From Acidobacteriota bacterium (GTDB lineage: Bacteria > Acidobacteriota > Thermoanaerobaculia > Multivoradales > Multivoraceae): a stretch of DNA of 64,000 bases. Below are positions 51,515-60,290 of the stretch, piece by piece (within the stretch, counting starts at the first letter, position 1; each line of letters starts with the position of its first letter). Below the pieces are notes generated by a model, which searched no databases, was not told where the DNA came from, and worked only from the letters and a program-made list of their open reading frames with translations. The stretch lies in the NCBI GenBank assembly GCA_011525365.1, contig WTGQ01000002.1:857367-921366 (forward strand), given 5' to 3'. Made by a program: the position numbers and the translations under genes.

Positions 51515-52980
51515 CAGACGGTCCGCGGGACCACGAACGGCTCGCGGTACTCGCGCGTGAGCAACCGGTTCGCCTCCACGTCGCCTTCGATCGTCTCCGT
51601 GTCCGGGTCGATCTCGAGCCAGGGCCCGACGATCGGCTGCTCGATCTCCGGATCGACGCCGTTCCTGGCCAGGTGGTCGAGGAACCGGTCGGCGGTGTCG
51701 CCGGCGTGGCGGAGCTTCGAAGCGATCTTCGACACCTTGGCCGGCCCTCCGGCTTCGCCGCGCAGGTAGGAGATGTTGCCGAGGTGGCAGAGCGCGCTCG
51801 AGAGGTGGCCGTCCTCGATCGAGGCGGTCAGGTCCCCGCTGCGGCGGCTGCGCACGGCGTCGACGAAGTTGGCGTAGTGGTTGGCGCCGCCCTTCCAGGA
51901 CTCCAGCTTCTTGCCCTTCTTGTCGTACGCGGTGGCTTGCGTGTAGCTCGGGATCTGCACGTGGCCGCCCTCGCAGTGGACGATGACGCCGATGCTGGCG
52001 CCGAGATAGTCGTCCATCTCGTCGCGCCACTTGCCGGCCTGGGCCTTCGTGTCGTGCGGCAGGCCTCGCACCTCGAACAGCAGCGGCGCCCGCTCGTAGT
52101 CGTGGTACACGAACTGCGTGTTCGGCGTGTTGCCGTCGTCGACGTAACCGAACCGGCCGCCGACGCTGATCGTCCGCGGCGGCAGTGCCGGCTCGCCGAG
52201 CGCCCAGCGCGCGATGTCCATCTGGTGGATGCCCTGGTTGCCGAGGTCACCGTTGCCGGTGTCGAAGACCCAGTGCCAGTCGTAGTGCAGGCGTTCGCGC
52301 ATCAGGGGCTTCCTTGGCGCCGGGCCGCACCAGAGGTCGTAGTCGACCGCCGGGTCGATCTTCTGGGCGCCTTCCACCCGGCCGATGCTCTGGCGCGGCT
52401 TGTAGCAGAGGCCGCGGGCGAGCTGGATCTCGCCGATGTGCCCTTCGTTGACCCAGGCCAGGGCCTCCTGGATCGAGGGTGACGAGCGGATCTGGGTGCC
52501 GGTCTGGACGATGCGGTCGTACTTCGCCGCCGCGTGGACGATCTGGCGGCCCTCCCAGACATTGTGGGAGACCGGCTTCTCGAGGTACACGTCCTTGCCG
52601 GCCTGGCACGCCCAGACCGCCTGCAGTGCATGCCAGTGATTCGGCGTGGCAATGGACACCGCGTCGATGTCGTCGCGCTCCAGGAGTTCCCGGTAGTCGA
52701 CGATCGCCAGCGGATCGGCGGCGCCGGCCTCGATCGCTTTGGCCTTCGCCGCTTCCAGCACGCTGCTGTCGACGTCGCAGAGGGCGGCGACTTCGACGCC
52801 GGGCAGATCGGTGAACTGATTGATGTGGTCTCGGCCGCGTCCGCGCAGGCCGACGACGGCCACGCGGAGAGCCTCGTTCGGGCTCGCGGCGGCGCCGACC
52901 GACGCACGGCAACCCAGAGTCGTGGTGGCTGCGGCAGCGGCGGCCGAGCCAAGGAAAACGCGGCGGGTGATCGCGGACAT
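51514..52980 (-). CDS. Gfo/Idh/MocA oxidoreductase, Tat-exported
   Basis: A 488-residue protein. A Tat signal (ITRRVFLGSAAAAAATT, residues 4-20) precedes the nucleotide-binding half (RVAVVGLRGRGRDHINQF) and the catalytic half with YLEKPVSHNVWEGRQIV (the EKP motif) and the region around GNQGIHQMDIARWALG. Family members oxidise sugars with tightly bound NAD(P), often producing 3-keto sugars in the periplasm. It is translationally coupled to the DUF1080-like gene downstream. Divergent from the sulfatase gene, 80 bases apart. Confidence 0.87.
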   Translation of the reverse strand: MSAITRRVFLGSAAAAAATTTLGCRASVGAAASPNEALRVAVVGLRGRGRDHINQFTDLPGVEVAALCDVDSSVLEAAKAKAIEAGAADPLAIVDYRELLERDDIDAVSIATPNHWHALQAVWACQAGKDVYLEKPVSHNVWEGRQIVHAAAKYDRIVQTGTQIRSSPSIQEALAWVNEGHIGEIQLARGLCYKPRQSIGRVEGAQKIDPAVDYDLWCGPAPRKPLMRERLHYDWHWVFDTGNGDLGNQGIHQMDIARWALGEPALPPRTISVGGRFGYVDDGNTPNTQFVYHDYERAPLLFEVRGLPHDTKAQAGKWRDEMDDYLGASIGVIVHCEGGHVQIPSYTQATAYDKKGKKLESWKGGANHYANFVDAVRSRRSGDLTASIEDGHLSSALCHLGNISYLRGEAGGPAKVSKIASKLRHAGDTADRFLDHLARNGVDPEIEQPIVGPWLEIDPDTETIEGDVEANRLLTREYREPFVVPRTV

Positions 52981-53010
52981 GGTGTTCCTCCCAGAGTCGG
53001 AAGCGCGCCC

Positions 53011-53030
53011 GGAGGCGGCCTCCGATTGTA
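53011..53030. promoter_or_regulatory. Palindrome and possible minus-strand -10 in the Gfo/sulfatase divergent region
   Basis: GGAGGCGGCCTCC (53011-53023) is a 13-base palindrome centred between the divergent genes, and TACAAT on the minus strand (53025-53030) is a possible -10 for the Gfo/Idh gene. No convincing -35 is seen. This may be the common control region of the sugar locus. Confidence 0.25.
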
Positions 53031-53060
53031 GCCGTCACGGGCTGCTAGCGTGGTCGACCG

Positions 53061-54602
53061 ATGCGGCCGGCCCGTCACCCGACACCACGTGCGGTCCTTG
53101 CAGCGGCGGTCTGCGTCGCCTGCTTCACCGCCTGCGCGGCCGAAACGCCTGCCGGACCGCCGAACGTTGTCTTTCTGCTTGTCGACGACCTCGGCGCGAT
53201 GGACGTCGGTGCCTTCAACCCGGACACCTTCTACGAGACGCCGAACATCGATCGCTTGGCGGCCGGCGGGATGCGCTTCATCCGGGGCTATGCCGCGAAT
53301 CCGGTGTGCAGCCCGACCCGCTACAGCATCATGACCGGCCGCTACCCGACGCGGGTGGCCGCGACGAACTACTTCACGGGCCGTCGCGAGGAGAGGTTCG
53401 CGCCGGCGCCGCTGCACGACCGGATGCCGCTCGAGGAGTACACGCTGGCCGAGGCGCTCCGCGACGGCGGCTACCGCACGGCATTCCTGGGCAAGTGGCA
53501 CCTCGGGCCTAGTGAGGAGTTCTGGCCACTGGCGCAGGGCTTCGACGTGAACGTCGGCGGCCACCGCGGCGGAATGCCGCGCAGCTACTTCTCGCCCTAC
53601 TCGAACCCGACGCTCGAGGACGGCCCCGAGAACGAGCATCTGACCGCGCGGCTCACCGACGAAACGATCGCCCTGCTGGACGGCTACGCGGCGGACGAGG
53701 AGGGCAAGCCCTTTCTGATCTACCTCTCGTACTACACGGTTCATACGCCGCTGCGCGCGCCGGCGGACCTGATCGAGAAGTACGCCGCCAAGGCCGGCGT
53801 CGAGGTGGGCGCGCCCGCCCATCCCGACGACTTCGGCGACGAGGAGCAGGTCTGGCCGCGCGACGAATCGCGGCGTGTGCGCGAGGTCCAGAATCACGCC
53901 GTTTACGCGGCGATGGTCGAGACTCTGGATACGAGCGTCGGCCGCATCCTCGACCGCCTCGACGCCCTGGACCTGGCCGAGAACACGATCGTCGTCTTCT
54001 TCTCCGACAACGGCGGTCTGTCGACGGCGGAAGGATGGCCGACCTCGAACCTGCCGCTGCGCGGCGGCAAGGGCTGGCTGTACGAGGGTGGGATCAGGGA
54101 GCCGATGATCGTCCGTTGGCCGGCCGTCGCGGCCGCTGGCGGCGTGACCTCGGCGCCGGTCATCAGCGCGGACTTCTACCCGACGCTGCTGGAAGCGGCG
54201 GATCTCGACGTTCGGCCCGAGATCGAGATCGACGGGTCGAGCTTCCTCGACATTCTTCGTGGCGGCGATGCCGGCGCCGCTGCCGTCGCCGCAGCCTCCG
54301 AGCGTGACCTGTTCTGGCACTACCCGCACTACGGTAATCAGGGCGGCTTTCCCGGCGGTGCGATAGCGCGAGGCCGCTACAAGCTGGTCGAACGCTACGA
54401 GGACGGCCAGGTCCACCTCTACGACCTGGAGGCCGACGTTGGCGAACGGAACGACCTCGCCGCCGAGCAACCCGAGCGGGTCGCCGCGATGCGGGCGCGG
54501 CTTCACGCCTGGTACGGCGAGGTCGGCGCCGAGTTCCTGAGCGCTCTGCCGGACGGCCCGGATCCCTGGCGACCGGCGTTGCAGGCTGGGGACGGAGGTT
54601 GA
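53061..54602 (+). CDS. Sulfatase (formylglycine-dependent), lipoprotein
   Basis: A 513-residue arylsulfatase-type enzyme. It starts with a signal ending in FTAC (Cys25), so it may be lipid-anchored. Metal site VDDLGAMD (41-48) and the maturation motif CSPTRYSIMTGRYP (Cys83) are intact; Cys83 must be converted to formylglycine. Downstream VFFSDNGG and YEGGIREPMIVRWP give the further metal and sulfate ligands. It removes sulfate from a carbohydrate or aromatic ester outside the cytoplasm. Its last codons overlap the OYE TTG start (TTGA). Confidence 0.92.
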   Translation: MRPARHPTPRAVLAAAVCVACFTACAAETPAGPPNVVFLLVDDLGAMDVGAFNPDTFYETPNIDRLAAGGMRFIRGYAANPVCSPTRYSIMTGRYPTRVAATNYFTGRREERFAPAPLHDRMPLEEYTLAEALRDGGYRTAFLGKWHLGPSEEFWPLAQGFDVNVGGHRGGMPRSYFSPYSNPTLEDGPENEHLTARLTDETIALLDGYAADEEGKPFLIYLSYYTVHTPLRAPADLIEKYAAKAGVEVGAPAHPDDFGDEEQVWPRDESRRVREVQNHAVYAAMVETLDTSVGRILDRLDALDLAENTIVVFFSDNGGLSTAEGWPTSNLPLRGGKGWLYEGGIREPMIVRWPAVAAAGGVTSAPVISADFYPTLLEAADLDVRPEIEIDGSSFLDILRGGDAGAAAVAAASERDLFWHYPHYGNQGGFPGGAIARGRYKLVERYEDGQVHLYDLEADVGERNDLAAEQPERVAAMRARLHAWYGEVGAEFLSALPDGPDPWRPALQAGDGG

Positions 54603-56062
54603 GCCGGCGCTACACGCCTCCGGGCCACCATCGCAGCGTCGAGGCCTTCCGGGAGCACCTTCGCGGACTCGACCCGGCGTTCGACTGCGCCGACGAGTTG
54701 CTCGGCCCGGAGGGGCCGCTAGCGGAGCCGCTGGCCTTGTTCGGCCGCGAGGCGGGCAACCGGTTCGCGATCCATCCGATGGAGGGTTGGGACGGGAACC
54801 GGGACGGCAGCCCGAGCGACCTGACTCGCCGGCGCTGGCGGCGGTTCGGGCTGAGCGGCGCGAAGCTGATCTGGGGCGGCGAGGCGGTGGCCGTCGTTCC
54901 CGAGGGGCGCGCGAACCCGAACCAGCTCTTCATCGACGGCGATCGGCTGGACGGCTGCGTCTCCTGGCTGGAGGCGCTTCGCCGCGAGATCCTGGCGGGG
55001 CACGAGGAGAGCGGGATCGGCGGCGACCGGCCGGTGCTCGGCCTGCAGTTGACCCACTCGGGCCGGCTGTCGCGGCCCGATCCGCCGCCGGCGTTGCCGA
55101 GACCGCTGCGGGCTCAGGTCCATCCGGTGCTCGACGCGCGGCTCGGAGAAGCCGCGCACCGCCCGCTCGTCAGCGACGATCAACTGGAGGGGATCGCCGG
55201 CGCCTACGTGCGCGCGGCACGCTGCGCCGAGCGCGCCGCCTACGACTTCGTCGACATCAAGTGCTGCCACGGTTACCTGCTGCACGAGCTTCTCGGCGCC
55301 CACACCCGGCCGGGTCCCTACGGCGGATCGTTCGAGAACCGCGTCCGCTTGCCGCTTCGGATCATCGCCGCGGTGCGCGCGGCGTGCCCCGGGCTCGGCA
55401 TCGGCGTCCGCCTGTCGGTCGGCGACGTGGCGCCCTTCGCCTCCGGGGGAGATGGCATCGGCGTACCGGAAGTCGACGGCCCGAAACCGGCGGACCTCGG
55501 CTTCGGGCTCAACCGGCCGGACGTTTCGGTCCCTGAGCCCACCTGCGCCGAGGCGATTCGCTACATTGGTCTGCTGATCGAGGCGGGAGTCGAGGTGGTC
55601 AACGTGACGATGGGTTCGCCCTACAGTTGCCCTCACCTGTCGCGGCCGTTCACGTATCCGGCATCGGACAGCTACCTGCCGCCGGAGGATCCCCTGCGCT
55701 CGGTGTTGCGTCAGCTCTCTGCGGTGCGGACGGTGCGTGCGGCGTTCCCGCGACTCCCGTTTGTGGGGACGGGCTACAGCTATCTGCAGGAGTGGTTGCC
55801 CTACATGGCGGAAGCGGAGGTCGGCGCCGGTCACGTCGACTTCGTCGGTCTGGGCCGGATGGTCCTGGCCTACCCGCGCCTGCCTGCCGACGTCCTGGCG
55901 GGGCGGCCGGTCGAACGCCGTCGGATCTGCCGCACCTTCAGCGACTGCACGACGGGGCCTCGGAACAACATGGTCAGCGGCTGCTACCCGCTGGATGAAC
56001 GCTACCGGCAGACCCCCGAGTTCGCCCGGATCAAGGAGATCAAGAAGGCGGCGGCGTTGTGA
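54599..56062 (+). CDS. Old-yellow-enzyme-like NADH:flavin oxidoreductase with Cys-rich tail
   Basis: A 487-residue protein starting at TTG, overlapping the sulfatase stop. It has an OYE barrel: FAIHPMEGWDGN for the FMN start, LTHSGR, the active loop FVDIKCCHGYLLHELLG and YGGSFENRVRLPLRII. Beyond the barrel are three Cys in a C-x5-C-x11-C array (about residues 440-460), close to the iron-sulfur motif of 2,4-dienoyl-CoA reductase-type enzymes (C-x2-C-x3-C-x11-C) but one Cys short. The Rossmann half of those enzymes is missing. It reduces a C=C bond, probably in the cytoplasm; substrate unknown. Confidence 0.82.
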   Translation: MSRRYTPPGHHRSVEAFREHLRGLDPAFDCADELLGPEGPLAEPLALFGREAGNRFAIHPMEGWDGNRDGSPSDLTRRRWRRFGLSGAKLIWGGEAVAVVPEGRANPNQLFIDGDRLDGCVSWLEALRREILAGHEESGIGGDRPVLGLQLTHSGRLSRPDPPPALPRPLRAQVHPVLDARLGEAAHRPLVSDDQLEGIAGAYVRAARCAERAAYDFVDIKCCHGYLLHELLGAHTRPGPYGGSFENRVRLPLRIIAAVRAACPGLGIGVRLSVGDVAPFASGGDGIGVPEVDGPKPADLGFGLNRPDVSVPEPTCAEAIRYIGLLIEAGVEVVNVTMGSPYSCPHLSRPFTYPASDSYLPPEDPLRSVLRQLSAVRTVRAAFPRLPFVGTGYSYLQEWLPYMAEAEVGAGHVDFVGLGRMVLAYPRLPADVLAGRPVERRRICRTFSDCTTGPRNNMVSGCYPLDERYRQTPEFARIKEIKKAAAL

Positions 56063-57231
56063 GCGCAACCCGCCAGGAACCGTCCGGCGGTCTCGCGCCG
56101 CTGCCCAGGCTCTGTTTCGCAGCGCTCCACGTCGTCGTTCGCGACGGCTATGACCAGGCCGGCCACTCGCTCGAACAGCCCGGTCCGACGCGCGAGATCG
56201 AACACTGGATCGACTGGAAGGCGACGGCCGGTCTGCGCCGCTACGTCGACTCTCTCGGCTTCGGCGTCGCGGAGGCGATGGACACGGCGCAGCGGTTCGA
56301 GATCGGCTGGCCCAGCGCGCGGCGCCTGATCGAACTCTGCGCCTCGCTCGAACTCCGCAACGGCTTTCTCGCCGGGGCCGGCAGCGACCAGTTCGACGCG
56401 GTCGGCAGCAACACGGAGCTGATCGACGCGGTGGCGGAGCAGGCGGAGTTCATCGGCCAACAGGGCGGCGTGCCGGTGCTCTTGCCGATGCCGCGGCTAA
56501 CGGCCACCGGCGCCTCCGAGAGGGAGTACGTCGACGTCTACGGCGCGATCATCGATCAACTGGAGGGGCCGTTGTTCCTGCACTGGCTGGGCGAGATGTT
56601 CCACCCGGCGATGCGCGGCTACTTTCCGGGCAACAGCCTGGAGCGGATCCTTGCCCGCCATGCCGACAAGGTGCGCGGCGTCAAGTTGTCACTCCTGGAC
56701 GAGGAGTACGAGGTGCTGCTCCGGCGGCGCATCGGCATGCGCGGTCAGATCGTGCTGACGGGCGACGACTACCACTTCGCGCGGCTGTTGGAGGGGCAGC
56801 CGGCGGCCAGGGGGTCGAGGCTCGGCGGCACATTCGAACTGAAGGGCCGCACGGTGGCCCTGGGTGACTTCAGCCACGCGCTGCTCGGCGCCCTTGACGC
56901 CGTCGCCGAGCCCGCGGCCGAGGCGCTTCGCGCCCTCGGCGGAGGCGATCTCGAGCGCTACCGTGAGCTGATGGGACCGGCCGAGGAACTCGCGCGCTTC
57001 GTCTTCCAGCCGCCGACCCGTCACTACAAGGCCGGACTTGCGTACCACGGCTGGCTACGCGGTCTGCAGGACAATCCGATGCTGGTCAACCGTGAGGACC
57101 TGGCACGGGACGCCGACTACTACCGAGGTGTGGCCGTACTGGCCGCCAGGGCCGGTTCATTGGGCGACGGCGAAGTGGCCCGGCGCCGCCTGGCGGAGGC
57201 CCTCGGGGCCGGTTCGGCCGCCGGCCGCTGA
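56059..57231 (+). CDS. DUF993 protein (dihydrodipicolinate synthase/aldolase-like)
   Basis: A 390-residue protein from a GTG overlapping the OYE stop (GTGA). It matches DUF993: an N-terminal LPRLCFAALHVVVRDGYDQ, HWIDWKATAGLRRYVDSLGFGVAEAMDTAQRF and KVRGVKLSLLDEEYEVLLRR, where the Lys of VKLS is the expected Schiff-base residue of a DHDPS-like barrel. DUF993 genes are often found in sugar catabolic clusters with Gfo/Idh oxidoreductases, as here. It should be a cytoplasmic aldolase or dehydratase acting on a sugar acid. Confidence 0.8.
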   Translation: MSATRQEPSGGLAPLPRLCFAALHVVVRDGYDQAGHSLEQPGPTREIEHWIDWKATAGLRRYVDSLGFGVAEAMDTAQRFEIGWPSARRLIELCASLELRNGFLAGAGSDQFDAVGSNTELIDAVAEQAEFIGQQGGVPVLLPMPRLTATGASEREYVDVYGAIIDQLEGPLFLHWLGEMFHPAMRGYFPGNSLERILARHADKVRGVKLSLLDEEYEVLLRRRIGMRGQIVLTGDDYHFARLLEGQPAARGSRLGGTFELKGRTVALGDFSHALLGALDAVAEPAAEALRALGGGDLERYRELMGPAEELARFVFQPPTRHYKAGLAYHGWLRGLQDNPMLVNREDLARDADYYRGVAVLAARAGSLGDGEVARRRLAEALGAGSAAGR

Positions 57232-57249
57232 TTCGGTCCGGGTCCGCGC

Positions 57250-58467
57250 GTGTCCGTTTCCACCGCTGAGATCACGATCCGCGACGCGCGGCGGCTGGCG
57301 TTGGCCCGGGCGGGGCTGTTGAAGCCCGACTGGACCGGCTTGCCGCGCGCGGCTTCGGGCCGCGGCGTGCGGGCCCGCCGGGCGCTCCACGCACTGATCG
57401 GGCGCTTCGGCTATCTCCAGCTCGACACCATCTCGATTGCCGGCGCCCGCACTCACGCCCTCGTGCCATTGTCGCGCTGGGCCGGAATCGACCGGAATCT
57501 GCCGGAGGAACTCCTGCAGCCGGGCGAGCCGCTCTTCGAGTACTGGGGTCACGAGGCGAGCTGGATTCCGATCGACCTCTACCCCGCGTTCGGCTTCCGC
57601 CGCGAGGAGTATCGAAGCGGCCGAACCTGGCATAGCAAGGGGATACGCGAGCACCCGGAGGTGGCGAAGGCGATCCTGCGCCGTGTCGAGACCGAGGGGC
57701 CAATGCGGTCGCTGGATCTGACGGGGCCGATGCTGGGCGAGATGTGGCGCTCGAAGCGGGAGCGGTGGGTCGCCTACTCCCTATGGTCCACCGGGGAACT
57801 GGCCATCCGGTCGCGCCGGAACTTCCAGCGCACCTTCGACCTGCCCGAACGCGTGATTCCCGGGCGTTGGCGGAACGAGGAATGGAGCCTGGAGGAGGGG
57901 ATCCGGGCGTTGATCCTGCGCGCGCTCGAGGGTCACGGCTGGGCGACGATCGGCACGCTGGCCGACACCTGGCGGCTCAAGAACGTGCGTCCCCAGATCA
58001 GGGCCGCGCTGGAGGACCTGGTCGCGGCAGGGGAGGCGACCCCGTGCGACGTGATCGCGGCCGGCGGCAAGAGGCGGTCGGGATGGGTGCGACCTCTCGA
58101 CCTGGAACTTGCGGCACGGCTGCGGCGAGTGCGCCCGGCGCCCGATCGGGGCGTGCTGCTGTCGCCGTTCGACCCGGTGCTCTGGCGCCGGACGCGGGTC
58201 GCGCACCTGTTCGGCTTCGACCAGATCCTGGAGATCTTCAAGCCGGCCTCGCAGCGGTGCTACGGCTACTACTGCATGCCGGTACTCGCCGGTGACCGGC
58301 TGGTGGCGCGTTTCGACCTGAAGGCGCATCGCCGCCAGGGTCGCCTGGACGTGCTGGCGCTGCACTACGAGGCGGACGGTCCGAAGCCGCCGGCCGCCGA
58401 CCGGGCGGCCGCGGAGAGCGCGTTGTCGAGGTTCGCGGAGTCGGTGGAGTTGGCCGTTTCGGACTAG
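57250..58467 (+). CDS. YcaQ/AlkX-like DNA glycosylase (HTH_42 family)
   Basis: A 405-residue protein of the HTH_42 family, starting at GTG. The sequence YLQLDTISI (55-63) carries the QxD catalytic motif (Gln57, Asp59) of the YcaQ/AlkX subgroup rather than the QxQ of AlkZ. Further blocks are FEYWGHEASWIPIDLYP and the C-terminal LSPFDPVLWRR. Family members are winged-helix DNA glycosylases that unhook interstrand crosslinks. It lies 18 bases after DUF993 within a sugar-type run, where a repair enzyme is out of place and may only share the transcript. Confidence 0.82.
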   Translation: MSVSTAEITIRDARRLALARAGLLKPDWTGLPRAASGRGVRARRALHALIGRFGYLQLDTISIAGARTHALVPLSRWAGIDRNLPEELLQPGEPLFEYWGHEASWIPIDLYPAFGFRREEYRSGRTWHSKGIREHPEVAKAILRRVETEGPMRSLDLTGPMLGEMWRSKRERWVAYSLWSTGELAIRSRRNFQRTFDLPERVIPGRWRNEEWSLEEGIRALILRALEGHGWATIGTLADTWRLKNVRPQIRAALEDLVAAGEATPCDVIAAGGKRRSGWVRPLDLELAARLRRVRPAPDRGVLLSPFDPVLWRRTRVAHLFGFDQILEIFKPASQRCYGYYCMPVLAGDRLVARFDLKAHRRQGRLDVLALHYEADGPKPPAADRAAAESALSRFAESVELAVSD

Positions 58468-58480
58468 GCTCTGTGGCGCG

Positions 58481-59437
58481 ATGGTGAACGCCAGACTCCG
58501 CGACGTGCTCTCCGGCCTCGTGGCCGTCGTTGCGCTCGCATTCGCGGGTTGTGGAGGTCCTGTCGACGCGCCCGGTGACGGAACCGCCGCGCGGCCGCGG
58601 ATCGCCCTGGTCATGAAATCCCTGGCCAACGAGTTCTTCGAGACGATGGCCGAGGGCGCCCGCGCCCACCACGAGGCTTACTCGGACGAGTACGACCTGG
58701 TCATCAACGGCACCCGGAACGAGAGCGACCTGGCCCAGCAGGTCGCCCTGGTCGAGCAGATGGTGGCCTCCGGCAGCGACGCGATCGTCATTGCTCCGGC
58801 GGACTCGAAGGCGCTGGCGCCGGCCCTCGCTCGCGCCCAGGCGGCCGGTGTGGTGGTCGTCAACATCGACAACCGTCTCGACACGGAGGTGGCGGCGGAG
58901 GCGGGCCTCGAGGCGCCCTTCGTCGGCCCGGACAATCGCGACGGCGCTCGCCGGGTGGGCGAGGTGCTGGCGGAGAGGCTTGCGCCGGGCGACCAGGTGG
59001 CGATCGTCGGCGGCATCCCGACGGCCTTCAACGCCCAGCAGCGGCAGGCTGGTTTCGAGGACGCGATGAATGCGGCCGGCGCCGAGATCGTCGACACACA
59101 AAGCGGCGGCTGGGAGCAGGCGCAGGCGAACACGGTGGCGGCGGCGATGCTGCGCGAGTACCCGGAGTTACGCGCCCTCCTGTGCGCCAACGACAACATG
59201 GCGCTGGGGGCCCTGGCGGCTCGCCGGCAGAGCGGCCGCGACGACGTGCTGATCGTTGGTTTCGACAACATCGACGCGGTGGGCGAACTCGTGGCCCGGG
59301 GCGAGATTCTCGCCACCGCCGATCAGCACGCCGACCGGCTCGCGGTCTTCGGGATCGTGGCGGCTCTCGAGATTCTGCGGGGGAGGACTCCGGACGATCT
59401 GGAGACTCCGGTCAACGTGGTCAGAGCGCCCGGTTGA
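58481..59437 (+). CDS. Sugar ABC transporter substrate-binding lipoprotein (RbsB-like)
   Basis: A 318-residue periplasmic-binding protein of the ribose/xylose group: lipobox FAGC (Cys24), then RIALVMKSLANEFFETMAEGARAH, IVIAPADSKALAPALARAQAAGV, VVVNIDNRLD and LLCANDNMALGAL. It captures a sugar or polyol for import. It starts 13 bases after the YcaQ-like gene. The matching permease is 0.85 kb downstream, but an antisense methyltransferase gene sits between and no ATPase gene is present. The 3' end overlaps the convergent methyltransferase gene by 17 bases. Confidence 0.88.
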   Translation: MVNARLRDVLSGLVAVVALAFAGCGGPVDAPGDGTAARPRIALVMKSLANEFFETMAEGARAHHEAYSDEYDLVINGTRNESDLAQQVALVEQMVASGSDAIVIAPADSKALAPALARAQAAGVVVVNIDNRLDTEVAAEAGLEAPFVGPDNRDGARRVGEVLAERLAPGDQVAIVGGIPTAFNAQQRQAGFEDAMNAAGAEIVDTQSGGWEQAQANTVAAAMLREYPELRALLCANDNMALGALAARRQSGRDDVLIVGFDNIDAVGELVARGEILATADQHADRLAVFGIVAALEILRGRTPDDLETPVNVVRAPG

Positions 59438-60236
59438 AGGGGAGCTTCGTCACGATGGCCTGGCCCGTGGGCAGGGCGAGCGGAGCTTCCGGCCGGCCGG
59501 AGAAGAACTCGTCCACGGCAGCCTTTTCCCCGCGGGCGGCGGGGAAGCCGTAGTCGTCGAAGACCACTATCGCGCCGGCGGAGAGGCGCGGATAGAAGTA
59601 CTCCAGGCAATCGAGCGTCGAGCGGTAGAGATCGACGTCGATGTGGACGAATGCGTAACGGCAGTCCTCGAGACCGTCGAAGGTCGACGGAATCCACCCC
59701 TGGTGGATCCTGAGGGGTCCCGAGAAGCCGGCGACAAGCGCCTCGACGGCTCGGACGGAGGTGGCCTTGAAGACGCCCTGTTCCAGGTCGGGGTCTCTCT
59801 CGGGATCGGGCGCAGGGAGCCCCTCGAAGCTGTCGAAAAGATGGAGGGTCTTCTCGTGCCCATCGAGCACCCTCGAGAGAAGAAGCGCCGTGCCTCCCCG
59901 GTACACGCCGCACTCGGCGAAGTCGCCGTCAACGGAGAGAGCGTGGTTGCCGAGACGGTAGAGGACCTGGCAGCGGTCGCCTGAAACCACCGTGTACGGC
60001 TCGACGCCGTCGTACGCCTCCCGAAAGTCGTGCTCGCCGCGCCAGGGCGCCCAGACCGGCGACGGCGACCGCCACTCTCGGTAGAAGCTCTGGTCGGCGC
60101 TCCCCAGGGCGTGGGCGTCCCGCCTCGACCGGGGGAAGATCTCGAAGTCGTATCCGAACCGGCGCAGCACGCCCTTCGTCAGCCGGTACGCCACGGCCCT
60201 CGAACCACCGCGGACCCTGCGAACGAGAGAGAGCAT
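59421..60236 (-). CDS. TylF/MycF-family O-methyltransferase
   Basis: I choose the ATG at 60236 (271 residues). SAM motif FAECGVYRGGTALLLSRVL, the metal-binding DVDLYRSTLDCLEYFYPRLSAGAIVVFDDYG and a final ATGQAIVTKLPFN match TylF-type macrocin O-methyltransferases, which act on sugars in antibiotic or glycan biosynthesis. The gene is antisense to its neighbours, convergent with the ABC binding-protein gene (17-base overlap) and divergent from the permease gene (54-base gap). It is a likely insertion into a former ABC operon. Confidence 0.87.
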   Translation of the reverse strand: MLSLVRRVRGGSRAVAYRLTKGVLRRFGYDFEIFPRSRRDAHALGSADQSFYREWRSPSPVWAPWRGEHDFREAYDGVEPYTVVSGDRCQVLYRLGNHALSVDGDFAECGVYRGGTALLLSRVLDGHEKTLHLFDSFEGLPAPDPERDPDLEQGVFKATSVRAVEALVAGFSGPLRIHQGWIPSTFDGLEDCRYAFVHIDVDLYRSTLDCLEYFYPRLSAGAIVVFDDYGFPAARGEKAAVDEFFSGRPEAPLALPTGQAIVTKLPFNRAL

Positions 60237-60290
60237 CGGAGCCAGCCGCGACTGTATCCTCGTCCCGATGCTCGCCGGGCACTCTGACCG

